A stretch of 64,000 bases of DNA from Nioella sp. MMSF_3534 (lineage in GTDB: Bacteria > Pseudomonadota > Alphaproteobacteria > Rhodobacterales > Rhodobacteraceae), in contig NZ_JASHJX010000019.1 in assembly GCF_030732985.1 (NCBI RefSeq), positions 1 through 64,000 on the forward strand, given 5' to 3'. This document shows positions 52,038-61,712 of the stretch, in pieces (positions within the stretch are counted from its first letter, which is position 1; each line of letters starts with the position of its first letter). The translations under genes and the position numbers were made by a program. Under the pieces are notes generated by a model, which was not told the DNA's origin, searched no databases, and was given only the letters and a program-made list of their open reading frames with translations.

Positions 52038-53618
52038 TCAGCCGAAAAGCGCCGCGGCCTCAAAGCTGCGCAGGCTGGGTCTTGCCGATGCGCTGTATCC
52101 GTGGCCGGTTGTCAGGTCCAGATCCGGGAAAAGTGAGATGATCTCCTCCCGCACCGCATCGTCAAAGCCCGACATGGTCACAGGCCCTGGATGGAAGCTT
52201 TCGGTCTGCAACCCCTCGGACCAGATGATCTGGTGTTCGTCAAAGAGCAGGTGGAAATACTCGACCGTGCCGCCTTCGCGCACCCGGATCGAGCAGTCAT
52301 TGACCAGATCCTTTGCGGCAACCAGAACCTCATCCTCGCCAAACAGAAGTTCGGCCATGTGGTGACTGACCAAAACCCGGTGCTGGGGCGACAGGACCAG
52401 CGTGTCGTGGAACCCCATGGTGCCGCGTTCGATGACGATGGGGGCGAAATTGCCGATGGCCTCGACCGTGCGGTTGCCGATCCAGCGAATGGGCTGCAAC
52501 CCGTTGTCGCGGGTGTCCACCAGATCGCCGACGCGCAGCGCCTCGACCGGGATATCGCCCCGATCCGTGCGGATCCGGGTGCCCGCCACGAAACAGGGGA
52601 TCGTGGTAATGGTGACGAAGGCAGTGTCGGAGATGCCGTTCCCGCCGCCTGCCGCCGCCGTGTAGGAAAAGGTGAAATCCTCTGGCGTCGTCGGGAGAGT
52701 ATAGCCGGTGGGGGCCTCGACCAGCAGGGTGCCGTCGGCCTGAAGCGTAACGTCAAACCCGTTGCTAAGCGTCACCGTGTCACCGACGCTGACGGCCTGC
52801 CCGTTGATATGGGTCACCACCATCGTATTCGCCGCCTGATCATTGGCGATCACATCGACAGAGATGTCCCCGTAGCCCGAGAATGTGGCCGTGTCGTCAT
52901 TGGCGAAGACACGCCCCTGCACCGAGTCCGCCGCAATCAGAATGGCGGAATCGTAGCTGCTGTCCCCGACATCGGCGATGCCAAGCCGGATGGTGTTCAC
53001 CTGATTTGGATTGACCGTCATCATCACCGACAGGGTCACGGTATAGCCGTCCATCTCGGTATTGGCGCTGTCATCGGTGTTGCTGACATAGAGCGTTTCG
53101 TTGGACGTGTTGTTGACGTTGTTGATCTGGGCGATCTGGAAGACGGGCGAGGCGACCTCGACCCCGTTGATCCAGATGCCGACCGCATCGTTGAAGATCG
53201 ACCCGACATATTCGGGGTATTCCTCGGACGCGAAGGTGAACTGCATCGTCAGCGTATCACCCTCGGGGATGAAATCCGCCTCCAGAATGGCGGCGTCATA
53301 GGTGCTACGCCCGGCCAGTGCGTTGAAACCGGAATCGTTGTTGACGCCACGCGTGTTGGTCGAGGTGCTGGTGCTGACGTTCGGATCGCCCGAGGAGTTG
53401 GTGAAGTCACGCACCTGCCCGGTGGACAGGATTACACCGGAATCGGACGGCGTGGCATTTGGCGAGGTCGTATCGCCATCGGACCAGATGCCCGATGAAT
53501 TGCGGTCGCCTGAATAGGACGCGCTGACAACGGTGACACCGTCGCCAAAGATGGTCTCGGCCATTTCATTGGCCGTCGCCCGATGGTCGATCGTAAGTTC
53601 ACTTGCCGTGACTGGCAT
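52038..53618 (-). CDS. Choice-of-anchor L/Hint domain protein, probably secreted
   Basis: Protein of 526 residues. Order: an N-terminal choice-of-anchor L domain (about 20-230, with TFASEEYPEYVGS), a cadherin/VCBS-like segment (about 240-345), then a Hint domain (about 345-460: PCFVAGTRIRTDRGDIPVEA, LVLSPQHRVLV), whose first Cys is present. No signal peptide, suggesting type I secretion. An extra eight codons upstream (MPMNGAEH) are possible. The next gene leftward is another Hint protein. Function unknown; perhaps autoprocessing of an extracellular adhesin. Confidence 0.8.
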   Translation of the reverse strand: MPVTASELTIDHRATANEMAETIFGDGVTVVSASYSGDRNSSGIWSDGDTTSPNATPSDSGVILSTGQVRDFTNSSGDPNVSTSTSTNTRGVNNDSGFNALAGRSTYDAAILEADFIPEGDTLTMQFTFASEEYPEYVGSIFNDAVGIWINGVEVASPVFQIAQINNVNNTSNETLYVSNTDDSANTEMDGYTVTLSVMMTVNPNQVNTIRLGIADVGDSSYDSAILIAADSVQGRVFANDDTATFSGYGDISVDVIANDQAANTMVVTHINGQAVSVGDTVTLSNGFDVTLQADGTLLVEAPTGYTLPTTPEDFTFSYTAAAGGGNGISDTAFVTITTIPCFVAGTRIRTDRGDIPVEALRVGDLVDTRDNGLQPIRWIGNRTVEAIGNFAPIVIERGTMGFHDTLVLSPQHRVLVSHHMAELLFGEDEVLVAAKDLVNDCSIRVREGGTVEYFHLLFDEHQIIWSEGLQTESFHPGPVTMSGFDDAVREEIISLFPDLDLTTGHGYSASARPSLRSFEAAALFG

Positions 53619-53838
53619 GTGCTCTGCCCCATTCATCGGCATGATCGTCGCGGATTACGTGGGAATGCACCTGCCTGCTGGTGCGTTCTCTGCGCCGATA
53701 ATGCCCGTCATTCTTTGTTTTGCCGCAGAATAGCCCTGTTCTTGTCACAAGTTAAGCCCTTGCGCGTCCCGGCGTGTACTTGAGTCCCGCGGGCCACAGG
53801 TCTATCGCTGTGACACCCGGAATGAGGAGAGCCAGGCC

Positions 53839-54981
53839 ATGACCGACCCGCAGAAACTGACCGCCGATCTGGTGCGCTGCGCCTCGGTCACGCCGGAAGA
53901 AGGCGGCGCACTGGTGCTGCTGGATCGGGTGCTGTCCGAGGCGGGGTTTACCTGCACGCGTGTGGATCGGGGCGAGGTGTCGAACCTGTATGCCCGGTGG
54001 GGGGATAAGGGTCATGCCCGGACCTTCGGGTTCAATGGCCACACGGATGTGGTGCCGGTCGGCGACGCAGCCGCCTGGACCCACCCGCCATTCGGGGCTG
54101 AAGAGGAGGATGGCTGGCTCTACGGGCGCGGGGCGACAGACATGAAATCGGGCGTTGCAGCCTTTGCGGCGGCGGCGATCGACTTCGTCCGCGACACGCC
54201 GCCTGACGGGGCTATCGTGCTGACCATCACCGGCGATGAGGAAGGCCCCTCGACCGATGGCACCATTGCCCTGCTCGACTGGATGGAGGCCGAGGGCGAG
54301 AAGATGAGCGCCTGCATCGTCGGCGAACCGACCTGTCCGGAAACCATCGGCGACATGATCAAGATCGGGCGCAGGGGCTCCATGTCCGCGTGGTTTACCG
54401 TGAAGGGCAAGCAAGGGCATTCCGCCTATCTGCACAAGGTGCTGAACCCGATGCCCGCCGTGGCGTTGCTGGCGCACCGGCTTTCGGCGCATGTGCTGGA
54501 TGAGGGGACCGACCATTTCGACCCGTCCACCTGTTCCGTGACAACCATCGACACCGGCAATGCCGCGACAAACGTGATCCCGGCAGAAACCCGGATGGCG
54601 GTTAACCTACGCTTCAACGATCTGCACACGGGCGCGAGCCTGACGGAGTGGCTGCAAGCCGAGGCCGACAAGGTGGCCGAAGAAACCGGAGTGAAGATCG
54701 GGATGGAGGTGAAGATCTCGGGCGAGGCGTTTCTGACCCCGCCGGGGGAGCTGTCCGAGTTGGTCAGCAAGGCCGTCACGGCGGAAACCGGCCTGACCCC
54801 GGTCCTGTCCACAACCGGCGGCACGTCCGACGCGCGCTTCGTCAAATCGCATTGCCCGGTGGTGGAGTTCGGTCTGGTCGGGCACCGGATGCACCAAGTG
54901 GATGAACGGGTCTGGATCGAGGATATCCACGCGCTGAAGCGCATCTATGCCCGTATCCTGAGCGACTATTTCGCCCAATGA
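53839..54981 (+). CDS. dapE: Succinyl-diaminopimelate desuccinylase
   Basis: Dizinc M20 peptidase-type enzyme that releases succinate to give LL-diaminopimelate. The 380-residue protein has the metal ligand motifs [10 protein letters not shown] and [13 protein letters not shown], the catalytic [10 protein letters not shown] and the late TGGTSDARF. Full length. Start preceded by an AGGAGAG site. Overlaps the next gene (ATGA). Confidence 0.97.
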   Translation: MTDPQKLTADLVRCASVTPEEGGALVLLDRVLSEAGFTCTRVDRGEVSNLYARWGDKGHARTFGFNGHTDVVPVGDAAAWTHPPFGAEEEDGWLYGRGATDMKSGVAAFAAAAIDFVRDTPPDGAIVLTITGDEEGPSTDGTIALLDWMEAEGEKMSACIVGEPTCPETIGDMIKIGRRGSMSAWFTVKGKQGHSAYLHKVLNPMPAVALLAHRLSAHVLDEGTDHFDPSTCSVTTIDTGNAATNVIPAETRMAVNLRFNDLHTGASLTEWLQAEADKVAEETGVKIGMEVKISGEAFLTPPGELSELVSKAVTAETGLTPVLSTTGGTSDARFVKSHCPVVEFGLVGHRMHQVDERVWIEDIHALKRIYARILSDYFAQ

Positions 54982-55577
54982 TCCGCCCCACCGTCGTCGT
55001 GATGGTGAAGGAACCGCGCCCCGGTCGGGTCAAGACGCGGCTGGCGAAGGGTATCGGGACGGTTCCGGCGGCGTGGTGGTATCGCCAGCAGGTGACGCGC
55101 CTGCTGCGCCGGTTGCGCGACCCGCGCTGGCAGCTGGCTCTGGCGGTGTCCCCGGATGCGGAAGGGCTGGCCAGCCGCGTCTGGCCGGATGATCTGCCGC
55201 GCATCCCGCAAGGAACAGGCGACCTCGGTGCGCGCATGGCGCGGCTTCTGGCCAGGCCCGGCCCGGTTCTGGTCATCGGCAGCGATATCCCCGGCATCAC
55301 CCGCGCCCATCTGGCGCGTGCGTTTCGGACATTGGCCACCCATGACGCCGTGTTCGGACCTGCCCCCGATGGCGGCTACTGGCTGATCGGCCTGGGTCCG
55401 CGCCCCGCCCCGCCGGGGTTCCTGAAAAGGGTGCGCTGGTCCGGGCCGCATGCGCTGGCCGACAGCAGGGCAACCCTCGGCGACCGGCGAATTGCGCAGG
55501 TGGATATGCTGGCGGATGTGGACTGTGCAGAAGACCTGTTGCGCGGAAAGATTGCCGTGGACGATCCGATTCGCTAG
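54978..55577 (+). CDS. TIGR04282-family glycosyltransferase (DUF2064)
   Basis: Nucleotidyl/glycosyltransferase-like protein of 199 residues, with the family start ([20 protein letters not shown]) and [15 protein letters not shown] and [14 protein letters not shown]. Members are annotated as arsenosugar glycosyltransferases, but here no arsenic genes are present, so the role is open. It overlaps dapE by four bases. Confidence 0.85.
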   Translation: MIRPTVVVMVKEPRPGRVKTRLAKGIGTVPAAWWYRQQVTRLLRRLRDPRWQLALAVSPDAEGLASRVWPDDLPRIPQGTGDLGARMARLLARPGPVLVIGSDIPGITRAHLARAFRTLATHDAVFGPAPDGGYWLIGLGPRPAPPGFLKRVRWSGPHALADSRATLGDRRIAQVDMLADVDCAEDLLRGKIAVDDPIR

Positions 55578-55633
55578 GATTCCGCCAGAGCAGTCACGGG
55601 GCCAAAGACCCCGGCAACCAGCAAGAGGCAGGC

Positions 55634-56374
55634 ATGATCGACAGGGACGATCTTCTTTCACGGATTCAGGACGGCGATATCTCGGTCTTCCAGATCAAGA
55701 GCCAGACCACCAACAAGGACAAGGCAACGCTGCTGGCGGTGCAGAATTTCCTGCGCGATCAGGTGGGCGACTACAGCTATATCGAGATCGGCTCGCATCT
55801 GGGCGGCAGCCTTGTACCACATCTGGCGGACCCGGCCTGCACCCGCATTTCCTCGGTCGATCTGCGCCCCGAGGTGCTACGCGACGAACGGGGCCGCGAT
55901 GCGGTTTACGAGGGCAATTCCACCGAGCGGATGATCGACGGGCTGGCGGGCGTGTTGCCGATAGATTGCCTGACCAAGATGCGCACCTATGATTGCGACG
56001 CGGGCGATCTGAAGGATTTCGACGTGCCAACGGACCACGTGCTTGGCATGATCGACGGGGAGCATACCAACGTGGCCGCCTTCCGCGATTTCCTCAATCT
56101 GCGCAAATACATGGCCAAGGATTGCGTGGTGCTGTTCCACGATTCCAACCTTGTCTTCGATGCGCTGCTGAATATCGAAACGCTGCTGCGGGACGAGGGC
56201 ACCCGATTTGCCAGCTTCTTCCTGCCCGGCATCCTTTATGGCATCGCCTTCGGCAAGCTGCGCAAGCCTGCAAAGAAGGCGCTTGGGCCGCTGGCCCATG
56301 ACCCGGAGGAGTTCGTGGCCCGTGCCCGACGTGACCTTCAGGAACGGATCGCCAAGCACCTGCAGGCCGCCTGA
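55634..56374 (+). CDS. Class I methyltransferase-like protein
   Basis: Protein of 246 residues of the Methyltransf_24 type: YSYIEIGSHLGGSLVPHL (SAM-binding strand and turn), FDVPTDHVLGMIDGEHTN, and CVVLFHDSNLVFDALL. Often found with sugar or O-antigen genes, but context here is the DUF2064 gene before and rnr after. Substrate unknown. Confidence 0.8.
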   Translation: MIDRDDLLSRIQDGDISVFQIKSQTTNKDKATLLAVQNFLRDQVGDYSYIEIGSHLGGSLVPHLADPACTRISSVDLRPEVLRDERGRDAVYEGNSTERMIDGLAGVLPIDCLTKMRTYDCDAGDLKDFDVPTDHVLGMIDGEHTNVAAFRDFLNLRKYMAKDCVVLFHDSNLVFDALLNIETLLRDEGTRFASFFLPGILYGIAFGKLRKPAKKALGPLAHDPEEFVARARRDLQERIAKHLQAA

Positions 56375-56425
56375 GCCCCTTGTTTTCCGCATGACGCGCC
56401 CCTTGGCCCGTGCTAGGCCAAGGGC

Positions 56426-58681
56426 ATGAGCCAGATCCCCACCAAAGACCAGATTCTTGCCTGGATTTCCGACAATCCCGGCCATGCCTCGAAACGCGAT
56501 ATCGCCCGGGCCTTCGGCATCAAGGGCGCCGCGCGGATCGACCTGAAACGCATTCTGAAGGAGCTGGAGGCCGAGGGCCATCTGGAGAAGCGCAAGAAGA
56601 CCTATCGCGATCCCGACCGGCTGCCGCCCGTTGCGGTGTTGCAGGTGCTGGCGCCAGATGATTTGGGCGATGTGTTTTGCCGCCCGTTGGAATGGTTGGG
56701 CGAAGGGCCGGAACCGCGCATCCTGTTTGCTGCGAAGGCGACCGATCCCGCGCTTGGGGAAGGCGACCGCATTCTGGCGCGGATGCAGGAGGTCGAGGGC
56801 GAGGATCACCAATATGTCGCCCGCCTGATCCGGCGGATCGGTACCAACCCACGCAAGATCCTCGGTATCTTCCGTAAGGGGGCCGAGGGCGGGCGGATCG
56901 TGCCAATCGACAAGGGGTCGGACAAGGAATGGATGGTGCCCGCCGCCGCAGCCGAGGGTGCCAAGGACGGCGAACTGGTCGAGGCCGAACAATCGGGCCC
57001 CAAGGGGCGCATGGGCTTGCAGAAGGCGCGCATTGTGCAGCGGCTTGGCGATCCGGGGCAACCCAAGGCGGTGTCACTGATTGCCATCCACCAGCACGGC
57101 ATTCCCGACGATTTTCCCGACGACGTGATCGCCGAGGCGGATGCGGCGAAGCCTGCCGGGCTGTCTGGCCGCGAAGACCTGCGCGACATGCCGCTCTTGA
57201 CCATCGACCCGGCCGATGCGCGCGACCGCGACGATGCCTGCCTTGCCCATGAAGATGACGACCCCAAGAACCCCGGCGGTTTCGTGATCTGGGTCGCCAT
57301 TGCCGATGTGGCCCATTACGTGCGCCCGGGATCGGCGCTGGACCGCGAGGCGCGCAAGCGCGGCAACTCCACCTATTTCCCGGATCGCGTGGTGCCGATG
57401 CTGCCCGACCGGCTGTCGGGGGATCTTTGTTCCCTTCACGAAGGCGTGCCACGCGCCTGTATGGCCGTGCGCATGGTGATCAACGCGCAGGGCGAAAAGA
57501 TCGGGCACCGCTTCGTGCGCGGGCTGATGCGGTCTGTGGCGTCGCTGAACTATCAAGAGGTTCAGAACGGCATCGACGGGCACCCCAATGACAAGGTCGC
57601 GCCACTGGTTGACCCGGTTCTGAAACCGCTCTTCGCCGCCTATGGCGCGCTGAAACTGGCGCGGGCCAAGCGCCAGCCGCTGGATTTGGACCTGCCGGAA
57701 CGCCAGATCATTCTCAGCGATGAGGGGCAGGTGACATCCGTGGCCTTCAAGGACCGGCTGGATGCCCACAAGCTGATCGAGGAATTCATGGTGCTGGCCA
57801 ATGTCGCCGCCGCCGAGGAGCTGATCCGCCTGAAAACGCCGCAGCTTTACCGGGTGCACGAGGAACCGAACCCCGACAAGATCGCCGCCCTGCGGGAAAC
57901 GGCGCAGGCCAGCGGTTTCAATCTGGCCAAGGGGCAGGTGCTGCAAACCCGGCACCTGAACAGCCTGCTTGCCGCCGCCGAAGGGACAGAGTTCGACGAG
58001 CTGATCAACATGTCGACCCTGCGGTCGATGACGCAGGCCTATTACAGCCCTCAGAATTTCAGCCATTTCGGGCTGGCGCTGAAGGCATACGCGCATTTCA
58101 CCTCGCCCATCCGGCGCTATTCCGACCTGATCGTGCACCGGGCGCTGGTCTCTGCCCATGGCTGGGGCCGCGACGGGCTGAGCCCGGAAGAGATTGAGCG
58201 GCTCGACGACATTGCCAAGCATATCTCGGACACCGAACGCCGCTCGATGCTGGCCGAACGCGACACGACCGACCGTTATCTCGCGGCCTATCTGTCGGAA
58301 CGGGTGGGCGAAAGCTTTACCGGTCGGATCAGCGGCATCGCCCGGTTCGGGGCCTTCGTGAAGCTGGACGATACCGGCGCGGATGGGCTGCTGCCGATGC
58401 GGGCGCTTGGGCGGGAGTATTTCCATCACGACGCCGAGGCGCAGACCCTTGTGGGGGCCGATACCGGCCTGACCATTGGCATCGGGCAACGGGTGACGGT
58501 GAAACTGGCCGAGGTGGTTCCGGTTACCGGCGGCATGACGCTGGAACTGGTGGAGATCGACGGGAAATCCGTGCCACGCGGGGCGCGCCATGGGCGCGGA
58601 GCGGGGCCAAGACGCAAGGCGGGCAAGGCCCGCGCCAAGGCCGCCAAGGTCAAGAAGAAGGTGCTGCGCAAGCGCCGCTAG
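56426..58681 (+). CDS. rnr: Ribonuclease R
   Basis: Processive 3'-5' exoribonuclease for structured RNA. The 751-residue protein has an N-terminal helix-turn-helix-like domain (about 1-60, with GHASKRDIARAFGIKG), cold-shock-like domains, the RNB catalytic core (TIDPADARDRDDACL, metal-binding aspartates), a C-terminal S1 domain (FTGRISGIARFGAFVKLDD) and a Lys/Arg-rich tail. Start preceded by AAGGG. Its stop overlaps the sulfotransferase gene by four bases on the other strand. Confidence 0.96.
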   Translation: MSQIPTKDQILAWISDNPGHASKRDIARAFGIKGAARIDLKRILKELEAEGHLEKRKKTYRDPDRLPPVAVLQVLAPDDLGDVFCRPLEWLGEGPEPRILFAAKATDPALGEGDRILARMQEVEGEDHQYVARLIRRIGTNPRKILGIFRKGAEGGRIVPIDKGSDKEWMVPAAAAEGAKDGELVEAEQSGPKGRMGLQKARIVQRLGDPGQPKAVSLIAIHQHGIPDDFPDDVIAEADAAKPAGLSGREDLRDMPLLTIDPADARDRDDACLAHEDDDPKNPGGFVIWVAIADVAHYVRPGSALDREARKRGNSTYFPDRVVPMLPDRLSGDLCSLHEGVPRACMAVRMVINAQGEKIGHRFVRGLMRSVASLNYQEVQNGIDGHPNDKVAPLVDPVLKPLFAAYGALKLARAKRQPLDLDLPERQIILSDEGQVTSVAFKDRLDAHKLIEEFMVLANVAAAEELIRLKTPQLYRVHEEPNPDKIAALRETAQASGFNLAKGQVLQTRHLNSLLAAAEGTEFDELINMSTLRSMTQAYYSPQNFSHFGLALKAYAHFTSPIRRYSDLIVHRALVSAHGWGRDGLSPEEIERLDDIAKHISDTERRSMLAERDTTDRYLAAYLSERVGESFTGRISGIARFGAFVKLDDTGADGLLPMRALGREYFHHDAEAQTLVGADTGLTIGIGQRVTVKLAEVVPVTGGMTLELVEIDGKSVPRGARHGRGAGPRRKAGKARAKAAKVKKKVLRKRR

Positions 58682-59445
58682 CGGAAGGTGATCCGCTCCA
58701 TCACGTTCAGGTCCTCGGCGACGTGGCGTTCCATCTCGCTGCGCTGCGCATCGCTGTCCAATTCGTCCAAAAGCGCCTGCCAGCGGCTGCGGGAGCGATC
58801 CAGCGGGCCGGGGTTGGCGTGCTTGGTCACGATATCCGGTCGTGTCCCGAAACTTGCTTCGATGTCATCCTCGATCTTCTCGAACTCTCCGAAGCGGTAG
58901 ATCGCGGTCAACTTGCGGCTGTTTTCCTCGGCCAGCGCCAGAAGGTCGGCCAATGGGGCATTTGCGAGGGTTCCGCGCCGGATCAGGCTGCGCAGGGCCA
59001 GATAGGTCAGGGTCAGGTTGGACCACCTTTCCCGCACGGCCAGCTGAATTTGCGGGTCCTCGGAAAAGAAAAGCGCGGATGCACCGTTTAGCAGGGCGCG
59101 CTGCGCCGGTGGCAGAGAGTCCACCCCATTGGCATCGCGCGACCTGCGCGCTTCTTCCCGCATGAAGAAGTAGAAGGACCCAAGCCGTTCACGGGGGTCT
59201 CGCAGAACCATGAAGGAAAACGGATCACCGGGCACGTTTTCCAGCTCGTGCCAGTGCAGATGGCCCGAATGCATGCGGTATTCCGGCGGAAATGTCGCCC
59301 CGTCCCGAACATGGGATTGCAGCCGGTAGGGCGAGATGTTCCGTTCCCCAAAAAGCGCGCCGACGCTGTGGTGAATGGTCTGACCGCCGGTTTTGGGCAG
59401 GTGAAGAAAAACGATCGGGCGTTCTGAATCAGGATCAATCGACAT
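58678..59445 (-). CDS. Sulfotransferase-family protein
   Basis: Protein of 255 residues with the PAPS-binding 5' motif FLHLPKTGGQTIHH and the 3' motif VLRDPRERLGSFYFF. Likely transfers sulfate to a sugar or lipid. Start MSIDPDSER is chosen; a 7-codon longer start (MAGYLRG) is also possible. Convergent with rnr and divergent from the transglycosylase gene. Confidence 0.85.
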   Translation of the reverse strand: MSIDPDSERPIVFLHLPKTGGQTIHHSVGALFGERNISPYRLQSHVRDGATFPPEYRMHSGHLHWHELENVPGDPFSFMVLRDPRERLGSFYFFMREEARRSRDANGVDSLPPAQRALLNGASALFFSEDPQIQLAVRERWSNLTLTYLALRSLIRRGTLANAPLADLLALAEENSRKLTAIYRFGEFEKIEDDIEASFGTRPDIVTKHANPGPLDRSRSRWQALLDELDSDAQRSEMERHVAEDLNVMERITFR

Positions 59446-59620
59446 TCCCCTGAGATATCCGGCCATGAGGCGGGCGCAAGTCCTTTTGCGCTGTTCAGCT
59501 TTTGGTAACGGTGTTGGCAGAGACTTGCCGGCGAGGCTCCGCCGAAGGGGTGGGGCCGGTGCTTCTTTCGAAACCTGGAAGCGCGTATACTGCGGGACAA
59601 GCAATCATACAGGCCCGAGC

Positions 59621-60970
59621 ATGCTGACGCCGAAACTATTCCTGACCGCAATCCTGGTTCTGGCGGCAAGTGCTGCCGGGGCCACGCCCACGGCCACCAT
59701 GCGGCCCTTGCCCCGCCCGGCGGAAGACAGTTTGCAAAGCGTGACGCCAAGCGGGCTGGCAGTGGACGTGTCCTTGCGTCCGGCCATGCGCATGGTGACA
59801 TTGGCCGCCCACCCCGAAACGCCTTTGGCAGAGCCGGTCAGCTCCTCGGGCTTCCGGGCATGGTTTTCCGAGTTTTCACGCCGTGCCCGCGCGGAAGGCA
59901 TCGGCCAGCAGACTCTCGACAGGGCCTTTGCCGGGGTGACGCTGAATGAAAGGGTGATCGAGCGTGACCGCAACCAGTCGGAATTCTCGCGGACCTTGTG
60001 GGATTATCTGGACAGCGCCGCGTCGGATACGCGCATTGCCAACGGGCGCACGGCCCTGCGGGAGCATCGTGACACGCTGGACGCCATCGAACGGCGCTTT
60101 GGGGTCGAGGCCGAGATCGTGGCGGCGGTCTGGGGGCTGGAAAGCGCCTATGGCAGCTTCCGCGGATCGGTCCCGATCATCGAGGCGATGGCGACGCTGG
60201 CCTATGAGGGCCGCCGGGCGGAGTTCTTCGAGACCGAGCTGATGGCGGCGCTGCGCATCCTGCAGGCGGGTGATATCGACCCGGGCCATATGCAGGGATC
60301 ATGGGCGGGGGCGATGGGACACACGCAGTTCATGCCCACCAGTTTCCTGGCCCATGCGGTGGATTTCACCGGTGACGGGCGGCGCGATATCTGGGGGGAT
60401 GACCCCGCTGACGCACTGGCCTCGACCGCGCGCTACCTGTCGGAAAACGGCTGGACCCACGGCCAACCCTGGGCGCTGGAAGTGGAGCTGCCGGACGATT
60501 TCGATTTCTCGCAGAGCGGTGAGCTGATCCAGCGCGATGCGGCCCATTGGAACGCCATGGGTGTGCGGCTGGCGCGCGGTGGCGGTCGGGTTCCGGAACA
60601 CGGGCCCTCCTCGATCCTGCTGCCGGCGGGCCATACGGGCGTGGCGCTTGTGATCTATGAAAACTTCCATGTGATCGAGACCTACAACCCGGCGGATGCC
60701 TATGTGATCGGGGTGGGACATCTGGCCGACCGGATCGGCGGCGGACCTGCCTTTCGCGGCGGCTGGCCCCGGCAGGATCGGGCGCTGACCAATGACGAGC
60801 GGTTCGAGTTGCAACGGCGGCTGACGGCGGCGGGGTTTTCCACGGAGCGTATTGACGGGATCGTCGGGCCGCTGACAATCCAGGCAGTGCGCGAATACCA
60901 GGCCGCCGAGGGGCTGGTGCCGGATGGCTATGCCTCTGAGGCGCTGTTGAGGCGGCTGCGGCGCGGCTGA
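59621..60970 (+). CDS. MltB-type lytic transglycosylase with peptidoglycan-binding domain
   Basis: Exported enzyme of 449 residues: signal peptide (about 1-21, ending AAGA), an MltB-type catalytic domain (about 75-360) with the catalytic glutamate in WGLESAYGSF and the motif WAGAMGHTQFMPTS, and a C-terminal PG_binding_1 domain (about 380-449: ERFELQRRLTAAGFSTERID). Cleaves glycan strands to anhydromuropeptides. Confidence 0.93.
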   Translation: MLTPKLFLTAILVLAASAAGATPTATMRPLPRPAEDSLQSVTPSGLAVDVSLRPAMRMVTLAAHPETPLAEPVSSSGFRAWFSEFSRRARAEGIGQQTLDRAFAGVTLNERVIERDRNQSEFSRTLWDYLDSAASDTRIANGRTALREHRDTLDAIERRFGVEAEIVAAVWGLESAYGSFRGSVPIIEAMATLAYEGRRAEFFETELMAALRILQAGDIDPGHMQGSWAGAMGHTQFMPTSFLAHAVDFTGDGRRDIWGDDPADALASTARYLSENGWTHGQPWALEVELPDDFDFSQSGELIQRDAAHWNAMGVRLARGGGRVPEHGPSSILLPAGHTGVALVIYENFHVIETYNPADAYVIGVGHLADRIGGGPAFRGGWPRQDRALTNDERFELQRRLTAAGFSTERIDGIVGPLTIQAVREYQAAEGLVPDGYASEALLRRLRRG

Positions 60971-61122
60971 GCAGTTGCGCCCTGCAGGGCAGGTCGCGGC
61001 GGGAACGGCCCTCCTCAACCCCCGGCTTGCGCCGGAGGCCTCGTCGGTCCGTGTTGCCACGGGCCTGTGGCACGGGTGGTCTGCTGGGTGTGACGGTGGA
61101 TCTGCGTTGAGGCGAAGGGATG

Positions 61123-61142
61123 CCTCCGGCGGAGGTATTTTT
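61123..61142 (+). terminator. Short intrinsic terminator after the transglycosylase
   Basis: CCTCC-GGC-GGAGG stem followed by TATTTTTG and then CCAAGATGAA. I recall very similar hairpin-T-tail elements dispersed in Rhodobacterales genomes. It lies about 150 bases after the gene stop. Confidence 0.6.
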
Positions 61143-61155
61143 GCCAAGATGAAAC

Positions 61156-61626
61156 TCAGACCTCGACTGTGAGAATGGCTCCGATTGCGAGCGTTCCGGG
61201 TGTCAGAATCTCTGCACACCAGCCACCATGGCCGCGCATGGCGTTGTAGCCTCCGGGGCCGAGCGCCTCCTCCATCCGCGAGCAGGGGGCGCAGGGGCCG
61301 GTGATACGCAGCCGGGCGGTGCCGGTTGTGAGGATGCGGTTGCGGGTGGCCGAGAGGTTGAGGCCGGAGATCACGAGGTTGCGCCGCAGCGTTTCGGGCG
61401 CGACCTGGGGAAGCCCTGCAAGGGTGGCGATGACCGGCAGGTGTTCGGCCTGGATCAGGGTCACGGCGCGCTTTCCGGGGCGGGCGTGGTCGCCTGCGAG
61501 GCCATGGTCGAGAATGTCGATCCGGGGGACCGACTGCATGGCCGCCTTCCGCGCGGGGCGCAGGCCGATCCAGTCGACGCGGCCGGGCCGGGGAAAGCGG
61601 GCGGTGAGGCTGGCGAGCGGTTCCAT
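61156..61626 (-). CDS. MOSC-domain protein
   Basis: Protein of 156 residues with the MOSC pattern (LIQAEHLPVIATLAG near the middle, RNLVISGLNLSATRNRIL, CAPCSRMEEALGPGGYNAM with the conserved cysteines). MOSC domains bind molybdenum-linked or sulfur-carrying ligands; the precise role is unknown. The ATG at 61626 gives MEPLASLTARF; the longer frame is a shadow of imuB. It is divergent from imuB, sharing the region with a LexA box. Confidence 0.85.
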   Translation of the reverse strand: MEPLASLTARFPRPGRVDWIGLRPARKAAMQSVPRIDILDHGLAGDHARPGKRAVTLIQAEHLPVIATLAGLPQVAPETLRRNLVISGLNLSATRNRILTTGTARLRITGPCAPCSRMEEALGPGGYNAMRGHGGWCAEILTPGTLAIGAILTVEV

Positions 61627-61684
61627 GGGGTGAGCGTGACACGGGAGGCGGACTCGACTCCAGCCCCGTCGGGCGCTACATATG

Positions 61685-61699
61685 GAACATAACATGAAC
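61685..61699. promoter_or_regulatory. Perfect LexA (SOS) box before imuB
   Basis: GAAC-ATAACAT-GAAC is an exact match to the alphaproteobacterial LexA box GAAC-N7-GAAC. It ends 13 bases before the imuB ATG. Confidence 0.85.
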
Positions 61700-61712
61700 A
61701 TCATGCTGCCAC

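Noticed and set aside
53741-53751. CTTGT-C-ACAAG dyad as a specific operator for dapE or the Hint gene
   Set aside because: A 5-1-5 dyad this short is expected by chance in a window of this size.
61627-61712. A hidden imuA gene upstream of imuB
   Set aside because: Only 86 bases separate MOSC and imuB, filled by the LexA box; no imuA-like sequence is there.
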